The notes: generated from the letters alone by a model not told the origin. A stretch of DNA of 64,000 bases from UBA6623 sp965238125 (GCA_965238125.1 OZ250179.1:6262001-6326000); one strand, 5' to 3'. Shown: positions 51,928 through 60,803, counted from the stretch's first letter. Numbers and translations are program-made.

Positions 51928-52384
51928 AACGTTAAAGTATCTGCTCAACTGTAGCAACTCCCGCCCCCCGGCGTAAGCCTTCGGGGGGGGCGTATCCCGG
52001 CCCTCACCCACGGCCCTAACGCCACCGCTGCGCGTACCATCAACGAATGTTGTCCCGTGAGCGAGCTGGTGCGTGTTGTGCAGGTTTACGAACTGGCCGC
52101 GCCGGCGTACTGCCCCGCAGAGTAATCTCGGCTTCGACTGGTCACCCGGCCGCTCCGGGGAGGGTGACCGCGAAGCCGTCAATGGGTTGATCGATGGGCC
52201 TGAATCAAGTGTCCGCCGTTAAAGAGGAATTACCCGATCGGTCCGGTCCTGGCGAGACCATGGCGCTCCCGAACACGAGGAACTTTCCCGATCTAGGCAC
52301 GAGCAATTGGCGTTGGCGCCATTCCGCCGCGTGCCGTCGATGTGTCAGACTTCTCGTGGTGTCCCTTGTCCGGCAGTTCGTCGG
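51928..52384. other. Gene-free stretch
   Basis: Between the TonB receptor leader and the SnoaL-like gene I see no supported gene, RNA or clear repeat. A short G-run (51983-51990) and scattered short palindromes are present. It presumably holds the receptor promoter, not identifiable with confidence. Confidence 0.4.
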
Positions 52385-52792
52385 TTAGCTCTTCCTCGAC
52401 AGAAGCAGGCGCTCGGCGAGATCCGTGATCACCCAGTCTTCCGCGATGAGGCCGCCGCGGAATTGGCTCGTGACCACATCGCGCCACACGATATTACGGC
52501 CGGACGCGGGAAACCCCATGAAGGCGCCTTCTTGGGCGCCCCGCAACGTCCTCTGCCACGCAACTCGGTTCTTCCCCTCCACAAGAATCTCCACATCGAT
52601 CTCGATATGCGGGAAGGCACTTCGAAGCATTTTGAGGTATTTGCGAATCCCGTCGTGACCGCCTTCCATATCGCGGTCGGTCAGGTGGGCTACATAGTCC
52701 GACGCGAAGAAATCCCCTACCGCCGCTAGGTTTCCGTTCGCGATGAGCGTGGTATTGGCTGCTCGGATCTTGGAGACAAGTGACGGGTTCAT
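52385..52792 (-). CDS. SnoaL-like / ester cyclase family protein
   Basis: A 135-residue NTF2-fold protein: opening helix SLVSKIRAANTTLIANGNLAAVGDFFASDYVAH, then GGHDGIRKYLKMLRSAFPHIEIDVEILVEGKNRVAWQRTLRGAQEGAFMGFPASGRNIVWRDVVTSQFRGGLIAEDWVITD, matching the SnoaL-like ester cyclase pattern, including the substrate-pocket His/Asp positions. No signal peptide. It stands alone; function not predictable. Confidence 0.82.
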   Translation of the reverse strand: MNPSLVSKIRAANTTLIANGNLAAVGDFFASDYVAHLTDRDMEGGHDGIRKYLKMLRSAFPHIEIDVEILVEGKNRVAWQRTLRGAQEGAFMGFPASGRNIVWRDVVTSQFRGGLIAEDWVITDLAERLLLSRKS

Positions 52793-53559
52793 TCGACGCT
52801 CCGAAGCACGGCAATATTTCCGTTGACAAGACGCCTCTGTCGGACTTCGATGTTACGCCGCCCGGCTGTGAGCCGGCGGTCGGGAATCCCTAAACTGGGC
52901 GAAAGCGTATCTAGCGCAATCGGATCTGATGCCGTAACCGTCTACGCTCATCGCCACCAAGTACCTAATTCGTCCCATGAACGAATTTCTCCCGCCGCCG
53001 CCGATCATACCACCTAAGGAAGGTCGCCCTGTCAGGCTGCACCCGAGGCAGGGGGGTCGGGGGCGTCGGGAGGGTCTGCGGATGCACCCCTTCCACGCGG
53101 ACGACCGGTCCCTTGAGCAGCAGCGGCCGATTGGGGTCGAATTCCGCTCCGAAAGCGTGGTGAGCTTACCGAACCATCGCGCGTTAGGCCTAGCCCGCAT
53201 TTCTCATCGCCTGACGGGCAAAGCACATGATAGACCCGCCATTACTTCGTTTCGCTTGCTCGCCGTGCTCACCGTACTGTTCAAGTACGCCTCCGCGCGC
53301 CAAGCGGCGCGCGCCTCGTACTGACGGGCCTCTCATGCACTTTGCCTCGCCAAGCGATGAGAAAAGCGGGCTAGTGTTCGTGTCTACTCGAAACCGTTGT
53401 GCGCGCGGGCGTCGCTTGCGCTCCGGGCTCGTATCCGTGTCGTGAATGGCGACGCGGAATTAGCCCGTAGGAGTGCTCCGCGGCGCCGCGCCGGCACGCC
53501 GGACTTCCGTAACGGACTCCTAGCGCCCAACGTCTTTGACTAGACTGGAACTAGTCGAT
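52793..53559. other. Gene-free stretch with a partial family-N repeat
   Basis: No gene is supported over 767 bp. Near 53388-53446, TCTACTCGAAACCGTTGTGC…GGCGTCGCTTGCGCTC…GGGCTCGTATCCG resembles the right half of the element at 59711-59868. GACTAG…CTAGTC (53538-53556) forms a dyad just before the next gene's start and could be an operator. Confidence 0.4.
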
Positions 53560-54717
53560 ATGCGCCGCTTTTTCGCAGTGCCGGCGATCGCGTTGTGCCC
53601 GCTGCTCGCGGGCGCGGCTTGGGCCGACACCGTGTCGCTTGCGGAAGCCTCCGGCGTCGTGCGTCGGGGCGATCACTTACTGGTCGTCGACGACGGACAT
53701 CCAGGCATCTACTTTCGGATTCCGTTAGACGGCCGACCGGGTCCAACGATTCCTCTTGGCGGCGCGGAGGTACAGAGAGTTTCGATCCAATCGAGCCCCT
53801 TCGTCAGCGACTTGGAATCGATCGAAGTGCTGCGCGACGGACGCGTCGTTGTGCTTTCGGAACGGCTGCGGATGCTGCTCTGCTCCGACGGCGTGGTCGC
53901 GACCTATGGCGCTCCCCTCAGCGAATTCGGCAAGCGCGGGCTGGAGGGCGTTGCGGTGCGAGCGGGTCGGGGCCGGTCGTCGCTGGTGGCGGTGTTGTGG
54001 GAAGGCGGCTATCCCGAGTACGTCCACTTGCCGCCTCCGCTGCAACGTAGCGCGGGTCGCGCGGCGCTCAAGCCGCTGGTCGTCGTTCATACGGTGGGGA
54101 GCGGTCGACAAGGCCTGCTTGTCCCCACCAGAGACGCGGTGGAGTTGGATGTCCCGCTGCCGCCGGGAGAGGAGCCGCGGGCGCAACGTTTTCGAGCGCC
54201 CGATTTGGTCTGGTTTCGCGGGCCGAACAGAGAATGGGAGTTTATTGTTCTGCTCAGCTCGGCTAACTCGGCCGGCAACAGGGAATACCAGCACCATTGG
54301 CTGCAACGTTTCTCGACAGAAGGGGACCAGCTGGGCGAACCGCTTGACCTCGATAAAATCGCGCCGCCCGAGTTGCGCGGAACCAACTGGGAGGGCCTCG
54401 GCTGGTTCGAAGCGGGCAAAAGCCTCGTGGTCGTCAACGAAAGTAGTCCTCGGCCGAGCGGAGTCGCCTATGTTGTCAAGCTGCCGCCGGGTTGGCGGGG
54501 CGACACCAAAGAGCCGGCCTTCTTTACACACCGCACACGCCGCAAGACAGGGTACTTTATTGGAACGCCAACAGGGGGCCGTCCCGACGGCACGCTGGCC
54601 GCGGGGACTCCCGTGGTTCTGATCGAGTCCGGACCGCGATACTGGTTGGTCCGTACCCAGGCCGATCTGGTCGCCTACGTACGCCGCAAGAGCTTGCGGC
54701 CGAATAGCGCGGACTGA
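53560..54717 (+). CDS. Secreted protein, predicted beta-propeller with SH3-like tail
   Basis: A 385-residue exported protein: signal peptide RRFFAVPAIALCPLLAGAAWA, then a repeat-rich region reminiscent of SdiA-regulated/esterase-like-phytase propellers (SGVVRRGDHLLVVDDGHPGIYFRIPLDG…VSDLESIEVLRDGRVVVLSE…GKRGLEGVAVRAG…GTNWEGLGWFEAGKSLVVVNES). The last 45 residues (GTLAAGTPVVLIESGPRYWLVRTQADLVAYVRRKSL) look like a bacterial SH3-type tail. ATG 53560 was chosen for its signal peptide over a TTG at 53536. No clear ribosome-binding site. Function unknown. Confidence 0.68.
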   Translation: MRRFFAVPAIALCPLLAGAAWADTVSLAEASGVVRRGDHLLVVDDGHPGIYFRIPLDGRPGPTIPLGGAEVQRVSIQSSPFVSDLESIEVLRDGRVVVLSERLRMLLCSDGVVATYGAPLSEFGKRGLEGVAVRAGRGRSSLVAVLWEGGYPEYVHLPPPLQRSAGRAALKPLVVVHTVGSGRQGLLVPTRDAVELDVPLPPGEEPRAQRFRAPDLVWFRGPNREWEFIVLLSSANSAGNREYQHHWLQRFSTEGDQLGEPLDLDKIAPPELRGTNWEGLGWFEAGKSLVVVNESSPRPSGVAYVVKLPPGWRGDTKEPAFFTHRTRRKTGYFIGTPTGGRPDGTLAAGTPVVLIESGPRYWLVRTQADLVAYVRRKSLRPNSAD

Positions 54718-54859
54718 CGGCGCGCGCGCGCCAGTCGGCGGGGCGAGCGGAAGAGGTTTGCGATTTGGGTTTGGGGCGCGATTGGGGGGTTGGATTAGAT
54801 TCCGGCGTTGCCACTGGGGGGGTGTAGGTCCACCACCGTCAATGTTTCCGGGGCGGTTT

Positions 54860-54897
54860 CATCGCATACCGCTTGCTGACGCGCGCGGCTCGGTTTG
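54860..54897. repeat. Family-M repeat, isolated right end (copy 3)
   Basis: CATCGCATACCGCTTGCTGA…GCGCGGCTCGGTTTG is the right-hand arm of the elements at 40339-40578 and 58265-58492. The left arm is missing, so this is a solo or truncated copy. It abuts the stop of the Crp/Fnr gene. Confidence 0.6.
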
Positions 54898-54900
54898 GGT

Positions 54901-55575
54901 TTAACTCGCCGGCAGCGTTTTCTTCAGCTCGGCGGGATTGAAGTCGATACCCGAACGCGAATAAGCCAGCCTGCCGTCGCGGCGTAGCTGACTCATGTGT
55001 TGCGTAATAATCTCGCGAGACGTCCCGACATAGCGCGCCAGCAGCTCATGCGTGAGGGGCATCAAGTGCAGCGTCATCGTGTCGTCGAAGGTGCCGAACT
55101 GATTGCCCAGTCGGAGCAGCACTTTGACGAGCCTTTGGGAAATCTGATCGATGGCCAGGCTCTCGATTCGTGAATCCGCGTCGTAAAGCTTGGTGGCAAA
55201 CGTGCGCAGCAGCGACGGTCCCAACTCCGGGGTGCGCATCATCAACGTCGCCAAGTCGTCCGCCGACCACTCCATGACGGCCGAATCTTCGAGCGCCACC
55301 GCCAATTCGCCCCGCACACGGCGTCCCATCAGCCCGGATTCGCCGAAGAAGGCGTCAGTGGAGCAGAAATCCAACACCGTCTCGCGCCCCCCGCCGGAAA
55401 TCCGACTCAGCTTCACCGTCCCCTCCACGACCAGCAACAGGCTGTCCGCCGGGTCGTCGGGGCTGTAGATTGTCTCGTCTCGGTTGAAGCGTTGCGACTT
55501 GCGCCGCGGCAAGAAGACCAGCGGGTCATCCCAAATCGTCGTCGACATTGGAGCATTCATCACACCGACCGCCAT
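54901..55575 (-). CDS. Crp/Fnr-family transcriptional regulator
   Basis: A 224-residue regulator with a cyclic-nucleotide-binding-like domain (about 15-130, PRRKSQRFNRDETIYSPDDPADSLLLVVEGTVKLSRISGGGRETVLDFCSTDAFFGESGLMG) and a Crp-type winged helix (LTHELLARYVGTSREIITQHMSQLRRDGRLAYSRSGI). The cAMP-contact E-x(8-9)-RS pattern is not conserved, and there is no N-terminal Cys set for an iron-sulfur cluster, so the ligand is unclear. ATG 55575 has GGGAGG 7 bases upstream; a longer frame to 55638 lacks one. Monocistronic. Confidence 0.88.
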   Translation of the reverse strand: MAVGVMNAPMSTTIWDDPLVFLPRRKSQRFNRDETIYSPDDPADSLLLVVEGTVKLSRISGGGRETVLDFCSTDAFFGESGLMGRRVRGELAVALEDSAVMEWSADDLATLMMRTPELGPSLLRTFATKLYDADSRIESLAIDQISQRLVKVLLRLGNQFGTFDDTMTLHLMPLTHELLARYVGTSREIITQHMSQLRRDGRLAYSRSGIDFNPAELKKTLPAS

Positions 55576-55841
55576 GAGCGAACCTCCCTGCCGAGCGGCC
55601 ATCCGCTCGCGCCCAGAATGCGCGGTGGCCGGCTTCATACCGACTGCGCGCTGACGCCTGATTTAATAGACCCTACAAGTCTCCGATAGGTTTCCACGAT
55701 TCCCCCGTCACGCGGAAAATTTACGTCGAGCCTGTCGTGGCCCAGGGTCCTGAAAACGTGAAAGCGACTGAAACAAAAGGGGTTGCGAGCGGCAGCACCG
55801 AAGCGGGCGCGGCCCGACGCGCTTGGAGAAAACGCCGCCTT

Positions 55842-56093
55842 TTACGATCGGTTCAGATGTTGCTCGAGTGTCTTCATCAGCCGTTGTTCGACTTCCTCGG
55901 GCAGGGGATGACAATCGACGCCGCGGGAGATCGCGACCGTCTTTTTCGTTTCGTCAAAGATCAGCCAACAGTCCGGGCATTTCGCCAGATGCGCCTCGAT
56001 CGAGATGCGCAACTCAGCGTCCAATTCCCCGTCGAGGAAGTTGCTGACGTCGTCGAGAAACGTCTTGCAGTTAATCTTGCGGGTTGTTCCCAT
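55842..56093 (-). CDS. Anti-sigma factor with zinc-finger (zf-HC2) domain
   Basis: An 83-residue protein with the anti-sigma zinc motif: Cys9 in KINCKTFLDDVSNFLDGELDAELRISIEAHLAKCPDC, where the H-x3-C-x2-C triad (HLAKCPDC) is complete. There is no membrane helix, so it is a soluble anti-sigma factor. The start overlaps the end of the sigma-factor gene by 23 bp, which couples their expression and supports the partnership. Confidence 0.87.
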   Translation of the reverse strand: MGTTRKINCKTFLDDVSNFLDGELDAELRISIEAHLAKCPDCWLIFDETKKTVAISRGVDCHPLPEEVEQRLMKTLEQHLNRS

Positions 56094-56688
56094 GGTGACT
56101 CAATACTCGTTGCAACTTGTCGCGCAACCGCAGGCGAGCGCGCAACAATCGAGACTTCACCGCCGAGACGGACAGCCCCAAACTCTCCGCCGTCTCTTCG
56201 GTGGAAAGACCGTCGATATCCCGCAGCACCAACACCGTTCGATAGGATTCTGGCAGGCTGTCGATGCCGCTCGAGAGTGTACGTCTAAGCTCTTCGCGTT
56301 CGTACTGCTGTTCCGGGTCGGCGTCGCCGGAGGCAATCTCGCGGGGAATCGATCCCTCGCCGGTGTCGACCGGCCGATCGAGCGGCAGAAACTTGCCGTC
56401 CTTGCGCTGCCGCAGTCTCATCAACGCCTGGTTGACGCCGATGCGCGTCAGCCAGGTGTAGAATTTCGCATCGCCCTTAAACTGATCGAGCCGCGAGTAG
56501 GCGTTCAAGAACGTCTCTTGCAAGACGTCCTCGGCGTCCTCGTCGTTCTTGGTGATGTGGCGGGCGGTGCGGTAGATCTTCGGGGCGTAACGATTCACCA
56601 GCTCGGTGAAGGCGGAACGATCCCCCTGCTTCGCTTGGTTCGCCAGCGCGATATCGTCGAAAACGGCGATGTTAGTGGAATCGGACAT
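56071..56688 (-). CDS. ECF RNA polymerase sigma factor (RpoE type)
   Basis: A 205-residue ECF sigma factor. Region 2 is FTELVNRYAPKIYRTARHITKNDEDAEDVLQETFLNAYSRLDQFKGDAKFYTWLTRIGVNQALMRLRQRK; region 4 is LSSGIDSLPESYRTVLVLRDIDGLSTEETAESLGLSVSAVKSRLLRARLRLRDKL. The linker is about 45 residues. ATG 56688 (MSDSTN) was chosen, since the upstream extension to 56748 is not conserved-looking. It forms an operon with the zinc anti-sigma factor. Confidence 0.93.
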   Translation of the reverse strand: MSDSTNIAVFDDIALANQAKQGDRSAFTELVNRYAPKIYRTARHITKNDEDAEDVLQETFLNAYSRLDQFKGDAKFYTWLTRIGVNQALMRLRQRKDGKFLPLDRPVDTGEGSIPREIASGDADPEQQYEREELRRTLSSGIDSLPESYRTVLVLRDIDGLSTEETAESLGLSVSAVKSRLLRARLRLRDKLQRVLSHHGNNPQD

Positions 56689-56790
56689 GAGCGTGGCGGC
56701 GGAGCCAAAGAAAGAATGCCGCGCTGTCACCATTTTGTCAGGTTGCACGGCTCCCAGCGCGTTACGAGCGGGGAACCCGCAAATCTCTAC

Positions 56791-56895
56791 AGCCGCGAAG
56801 CGGCGGAAGGAATATAGCCTGGGCTGGAGCCGAAGGCGAAACCCCAGGTTCCGAACGGAACGAAATCGAGCCCTGACAGGGCGACAGGAACGAAG
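56791..56895. repeat. Dispersed palindromic repeat (family P, inverted copy E)
   Basis: CCGCGAAGCGGCGG, ATATAGCCTGGGCTGGAGCC, ACCCCAGGTTCC and GAGCCCTGACAGGGCG are the reverse complements, in reverse order, of the core blocks of copies A-C. It lies in the 508-bp gap between the sigma-factor gene and the DHS-like gene. Confidence 0.6.
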
Positions 56896-56939
56896 CCTGT
56901 CATCTGCCCCAACGTGAAGACGGGCGAGGAATTTCCGCT

Positions 56940-57062
56940 TGGTTCGGCCATGGCTAAAGCCGAAAATGGGGAAGGCCGCTGAAGCGGCCTACGGGCCCGC
57001 ATGTACCGGCTCTAAAGAGCCGGCCTAGTGAAATCCAAGCCCGGTGAATCGCGGTGAATCGG
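56940..57062. repeat. Dispersed multi-palindrome repeat (family Q, copy 2)
   Basis: GGCCATGGCTAAAGCC, GGCCGCTGAAGCGGCC, GGCTCTAAAGAGCC and AGCCCGGTGAATCG…TGAATCGGGCT repeat the blocks of 5978-6118 in inverted order. No gene is seen in 56896-57196. Confidence 0.55.
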
Positions 57063-57196
57063 GCTGCATTCATGTCGACCCCATCAACGGCCATGAAAAG
57101 CGCGCGGCGACCCCGGTAGTACCATAAGGAGTTTGCCCCACCGCGGCGGAACATCGGAGAAGCTCGAACCGCTCGACCGGGCCCGATTCGTCGACC

Positions 57197-58243
57197 ATGC
57201 ATCATTCCAAAGAAGAAATCCTCAGCGCGCCGACCGACCCCTTTCTGATCGACGGCGACAGTAGCGCTTCCCACATCCTCGAAAAAATGGCCAAGACCGG
57301 CTTTCAAGGCCGCCAACTCGGCCGGGCCTTCGAAGTTTGGAAGGAGATGATTGCCGATCCGGAATGCACCATTCTGATGGGCTTGTCCGGCGCCATGGTT
57401 CCGGCCGGAATGCGCCGCCTGGTGCGCTTCATGATCGAGAACCGGCTGATCGACGTACTGACCTCGACCGGCGCCAATTTCTTCCACGACATTCACGAGA
57501 CCAAGGGCTTTTTCCACTACCAGGGCTCGAGCGACATGGACGACGAGAATCTCGGCGACCACATGGTCGACCGCATGTACGACGTGCTGGCCGACGAAGT
57601 GCGCTTCCGCGAACACGATCTGTGGATCGGCAGCTTTGCTTCGAGACTCGATCAATCGCGTGCCTATACAACCCGCGAATTTCTATACCTGTTGGGGAAA
57701 GAGATCGGACAGGACGCCGACGAAGACGGCATCGTCAGCGGCGCGGCCAAGGCGGGCGTACCGCTGTTTTGCCCCGCCATTGGCGACAGCTCGATCGGCA
57801 TCGGCGTGGCGGAAAGTCGCCACCGCGGCGAGAACCGCCTGATGTTCGACATGATGGCCGACGTGCTGGAAATCACCAATCTGGTCGCCGACTCCTGCGC
57901 CACCGGCGTGATTTACTTCGGCGGGGGGACGCCCAAGAATTACGTCCAGCAAACCGAGGTCGTCGCGATCCTGATGAACAAGGACAAGACCGGGCACCGC
58001 TACGGCGTGCAAGTGGTCACCGATGCGCCGCACTGGGGCGGGTTGTCGGGTTGTACGTTCGAGGAATCGCAGAGCTGGGGCAAGCTGGCCAAGGGTGCGC
58101 AAATGGTCAACTGCTACTGCGACTCGACGATCGCCATGCCGTTGCTGGTCTCGGCGATGGCCGAGCAGACCGAGTTGATCAAAGCCCGCAAGGCTCCCCA
58201 GTTCGACATGGGGCCGTCGCTCAAGATCCAGCTTCAGGGATAG
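57197..58243 (+). CDS. Deoxyhypusine synthase-like enzyme
   Basis: A 348-residue protein of the deoxyhypusine synthase family. Bacteria lack eIF5A, and some bacterial members instead make homospermidine or related polyamines. NAD-binding blocks are visible (GLSGAMVPAGMRRLVRFMIENRLIDVLTSTGANFFHDIHE, ITNLVADSCATGVIYFGGGTPKN), and the catalytic Lys is Lys296 in the family motif ESQSWGKLAKGA. FCPAIGDSSIGIG matches the substrate region. The frame is full length with all key residues. No polyamine gene is adjacent. Confidence 0.88.
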   Translation: MHHSKEEILSAPTDPFLIDGDSSASHILEKMAKTGFQGRQLGRAFEVWKEMIADPECTILMGLSGAMVPAGMRRLVRFMIENRLIDVLTSTGANFFHDIHETKGFFHYQGSSDMDDENLGDHMVDRMYDVLADEVRFREHDLWIGSFASRLDQSRAYTTREFLYLLGKEIGQDADEDGIVSGAAKAGVPLFCPAIGDSSIGIGVAESRHRGENRLMFDMMADVLEITNLVADSCATGVIYFGGGTPKNYVQQTEVVAILMNKDKTGHRYGVQVVTDAPHWGGLSGCTFEESQSWGKLAKGAQMVNCYCDSTIAMPLLVSAMAEQTELIKARKAPQFDMGPSLKIQLQG

Positions 58244-58264
58244 GGCGTTTGTGCGGCGGGATCC

Positions 58265-58492
58265 CAAACCGAGCCGCGCGCGTCAGCAAGCGGTATGCGA
58301 TGCGTTAGCCCTGGAGGCGATGCAAGTGATGATCCTACAGCCGCCACCCCAGCCCGCTTTTCTCATGGCGTAGGTCGGAGCATGGCGCCGGTTCTCTCCC
58401 CGGCTCTCTCCCGGGCATAGCGCTTCCACCGCTTTCCTTCGGGCTGCGCGACTCCATCGGATACCGCTTGCTGACGCGCGCGGCTCGGTTTG
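58265..58492. repeat. MITE-like inverted-repeat element (family M, copy 2)
   Basis: A 228-bp element with 38-bp terminal inverted repeats: the left starts CAAACCGAGCCGCGCGCGTC and the right ends GCGCGCGGCTCGGTTTG, one mismatch over the arms by eye. Interior blocks are shared with copy 1 at 40339-40578. It fills the gap between two convergent genes. Confidence 0.72.
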
Positions 58493-58514
58493 CAATCGTG
58501 CGCTAACACCCGCC

Positions 58515-59579
58515 CTACGCCACTTTGCGTAGTTTCGTCACTCGCCCGATCTCGACAAATTCCGTAATGAAGATATTCCCGGCGTGGTCATAGCAGCAGC
58601 CGTGCGGCGTGATGAATTTGCCGGGCAGGAAATGTTCGCGCGACATCCTGCGACGCTTGCCGGTATCGGCGAGGCCGACGCCGAGTTTCGTTATCACTTC
58701 GTTGTCGCGGTCGAGCAGCGTGACTTCGGCAACGAGGTCGGGTACCAACAAAACGCCGTCGCGCTCGTGGAAGTGACAAGGGCGCTTGACGCCATAGGCG
58801 AACTTAACATGCTCGCCTTCGAGCGTGAACCACTGCAAGCGATGGTTGTCGCGGTCGGCCACGACGAGCAACGGCGGGTCTTCGCGTTCGTCGAGCCAAA
58901 TCCCGTGCGGACAGATCATTTGACCGGGCGCGGAACCGGGTGCCCCGAAGGTTTGTAAGAAATTGCCGTCCTTGTCGTAGCGGTTGATGAAGTACGTCCC
59001 GTAGCCGTCGGCGACGTAGATGTCGCCGTTGGGCGCGACGGCGAGATTGGTGGGGCTGTAGATGAGTTTGCCGTTGTCGTCGTAACGGCGTCTGTCTTTT
59101 TTCGATGGGTCGGGCTGGTAGGCCGGCGATTCTTTCGGATAGCCGATACGGAAAATCTCCTCGCCGTCGAGGGTGGTTTTGACGACGATGTTGCGAACGA
59201 TGTCGCACAGGTAGAGGAACTCTTCGGAGCCCTCTTTGCGAATCAGCATGCCGTGCGCGCCGCCGGCAAAGCCGTTGCCCCAGGACTTGACGAACTTTCC
59301 GTCGGGGTCGTAGACGACCGTGGCATGGTCGCTGCGGCTGTTCTCGTGCACCGTGTGATGGACGTAAATGAACCCCTGCTCGTCCTCGACGACGGAGTGG
59401 GTGTTACCGTAGCTGATGCGCTCGGGCAGCTCGCCCCAATCGTGGATTGCTTCGTAGGTGAACTCGCCTTCGCCGAGGATCGGGTTTTGGGGCTCGGTCT
59501 TGCGGTCGCAGCCGAGGAGGATGGGGCCGGCAGCGAGGGTTGAGAGAAAGCGGCGGCGGGAGGGGTTTAGGGGCAACAT
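58515..59579 (-). CDS. NHL-repeat protein, Tat-exported lipoprotein
   Basis: A 354-residue six-bladed NHL-type propeller resembling peptidyl-alpha-hydroxyglycine amidating lyase folds. The N-terminus MLPLNPSRRRFLSTLAAGPILLGC holds a twin-arginine motif (SRRRFL) followed by a lipobox Cys. Repeats include VVYDPDGKFVKSWGNGFAGGAHGM, NLAVAPNGDIYVADGYG, NRYDKDGNFLQTFGAPGSAPGQMICPHGIWLDER, LVVADRDNHRLQWFTLEGE and ITPHGCCYDHAGNIFITEF. Conserved His residues suitable for metal binding are present (AHGM, PHGI, PHGC). Function unknown; stands alone. Confidence 0.8.
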   Translation of the reverse strand: MLPLNPSRRRFLSTLAAGPILLGCDRKTEPQNPILGEGEFTYEAIHDWGELPERISYGNTHSVVEDEQGFIYVHHTVHENSRSDHATVVYDPDGKFVKSWGNGFAGGAHGMLIRKEGSEEFLYLCDIVRNIVVKTTLDGEEIFRIGYPKESPAYQPDPSKKDRRRYDDNGKLIYSPTNLAVAPNGDIYVADGYGTYFINRYDKDGNFLQTFGAPGSAPGQMICPHGIWLDEREDPPLLVVADRDNHRLQWFTLEGEHVKFAYGVKRPCHFHERDGVLLVPDLVAEVTLLDRDNEVITKLGVGLADTGKRRRMSREHFLPGKFITPHGCCYDHAGNIFITEFVEIGRVTKLRKVA

Positions 59580-59710
59580 ACGGCAGAGTTCCGTTTCAAA
59601 CATGGGGAGACAGCGCGAGGCGTTCCTCCATTAGACACTAACCGCCACCCCCGAAGCGACGCGCGGTGGAGAGTCCAATTTTGCGCTGGCATACACAATT
59701 CGCGACCTAC

Positions 59711-59868
59711 GATACAGAGCCCAGAACGCAAGCGACGGGCCACGAGCAGGCAAGCATGACGCGCTTCGGCGGCGCGTCTCTCCGAACGGTTGAGCGCTCG
59801 GATGGTTCTTCCGTCTACTCGAAACCTTCGCGACGTTGGCCCGTCGCTTACGCTCTAGGCTCTGTATC
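59711..59868. repeat. 158-bp inverted-repeat element (family N)
   Basis: Terminal inverted repeats of about 31 bp with three mismatches: the left begins GATACAGAGCCCAGAACGCA and the right, read inwards, begins GATACAGAGCCTAGAGCGTA. Inside is another palindromic core near 59757-59790. A diverged half copy occurs near 53388-53446. The rest of 59580-59945 holds a short family-M-like end (CGCGGCTCGGTTTGG, 59928-59942) and no gene. Confidence 0.65.
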
Positions 59869-59945
59869 CGCGTCTGAATTGTTGTTCAGGAGGGCGGCTG
59901 CCCAATTTTTCACAGCCCCCTTCCTCTCGCGGCTCGGTTTGGCTT

Positions 59946-60779
59946 TTACAGCTTGTCGAGGCCTTCGGTCAATTCGAGGTAGGCGCCGGCCGGATCCGTG
60001 AGGAAGGCGATGTTCAGCTTGAGGGCCGGGATTTCCTCGTACGGCCGGTCGAAAACAATGCCCATCTTTTCGAGCCTTTCGCAAAAGGCCTTAAGATTCT
60101 TGATTTCGAAACCGGTGTGATCGAGCACCGTTCCTTGAATAGGCTTTTCGGGCTTTTCGGCTTTGGAATAGGTCAGGTTGACTCCCGGCAGGTCGGTTGT
60201 CTTGAAGGGGCCGCGCGTGCCCGGCACGGCGCCGAAGACTTTCGCGTACCATGCCTGCAGGCCCTCGACGTCGGCGGTGTAGTAGTGAATATGGTGATTG
60301 GCGATCGGCGTGGATAAAGACGGGTCTTCGATGAGCTCGACTTTCAGTTGGTCGGGGGCCTGGATGTACGCCATATGCACCCCCGTCCGCTCGTTGAAGA
60401 TGATGTCCTCGGTCGCGCCGGCGATCGCCTGGCGGGTGATGACTTCGGTTCCCCCCGCCTTCAACTTCGCGACCGACCCTTTAATGTCCTTGACGAGGAA
60501 GCCGATGTGGTTGACAGCCGTTCCCACGCTGCCGCTCGTGGGTTCCCTTTCACGCAGGAAGACGAGAACATTGGGGAAAATGAAACCCTCGATCGGCCCC
60601 AGCTTGACCGGCTCGCCGCCCAGCAACGGCCCCCAGAACATCCGATGCGCCTCCATGTCCGTGGCGTTGATGTGATGATGCCCCATCGCGACCGGGGCGT
60701 CTTTCGCGGAGGTCAACTGTGCTGAAGCAGGCGTGACCGCACAGACGGCGGCGATACAGAAAAGCAAAATGCGAGGCAT
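59946..60779 (-). CDS. Exported VOC (glyoxalase-superfamily) protein, two modules
   Basis: A 277-residue protein with a signal peptide (RILLFCIAAVCAVTPASAQ) and two VOC modules (about 32-145 and 160-275). Module one starts VAMGHHHINATDMEAHRMFWGPLLGG; module two starts NHHIHYYTADVEGLQAWYAKVFGA and ends NIAFLTDPAGAYLELTEGL, with His/Glu metal-ligand positions visible (HHIN…VELIED; HHIHYY…YLELTE). ATG 60779 has GGAGAA 7 bases upstream. Export is unusual for the superfamily but recurrent in acidobacteria-like genomes. Function unknown. Confidence 0.82.
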   Translation of the reverse strand: MPRILLFCIAAVCAVTPASAQLTSAKDAPVAMGHHHINATDMEAHRMFWGPLLGGEPVKLGPIEGFIFPNVLVFLREREPTSGSVGTAVNHIGFLVKDIKGSVAKLKAGGTEVITRQAIAGATEDIIFNERTGVHMAYIQAPDQLKVELIEDPSLSTPIANHHIHYYTADVEGLQAWYAKVFGAVPGTRGPFKTTDLPGVNLTYSKAEKPEKPIQGTVLDHTGFEIKNLKAFCERLEKMGIVFDRPYEEIPALKLNIAFLTDPAGAYLELTEGLDKL

Positions 60780-60803
60780 CTGAATGTTCTCCTTCGACAC
60801 GTC

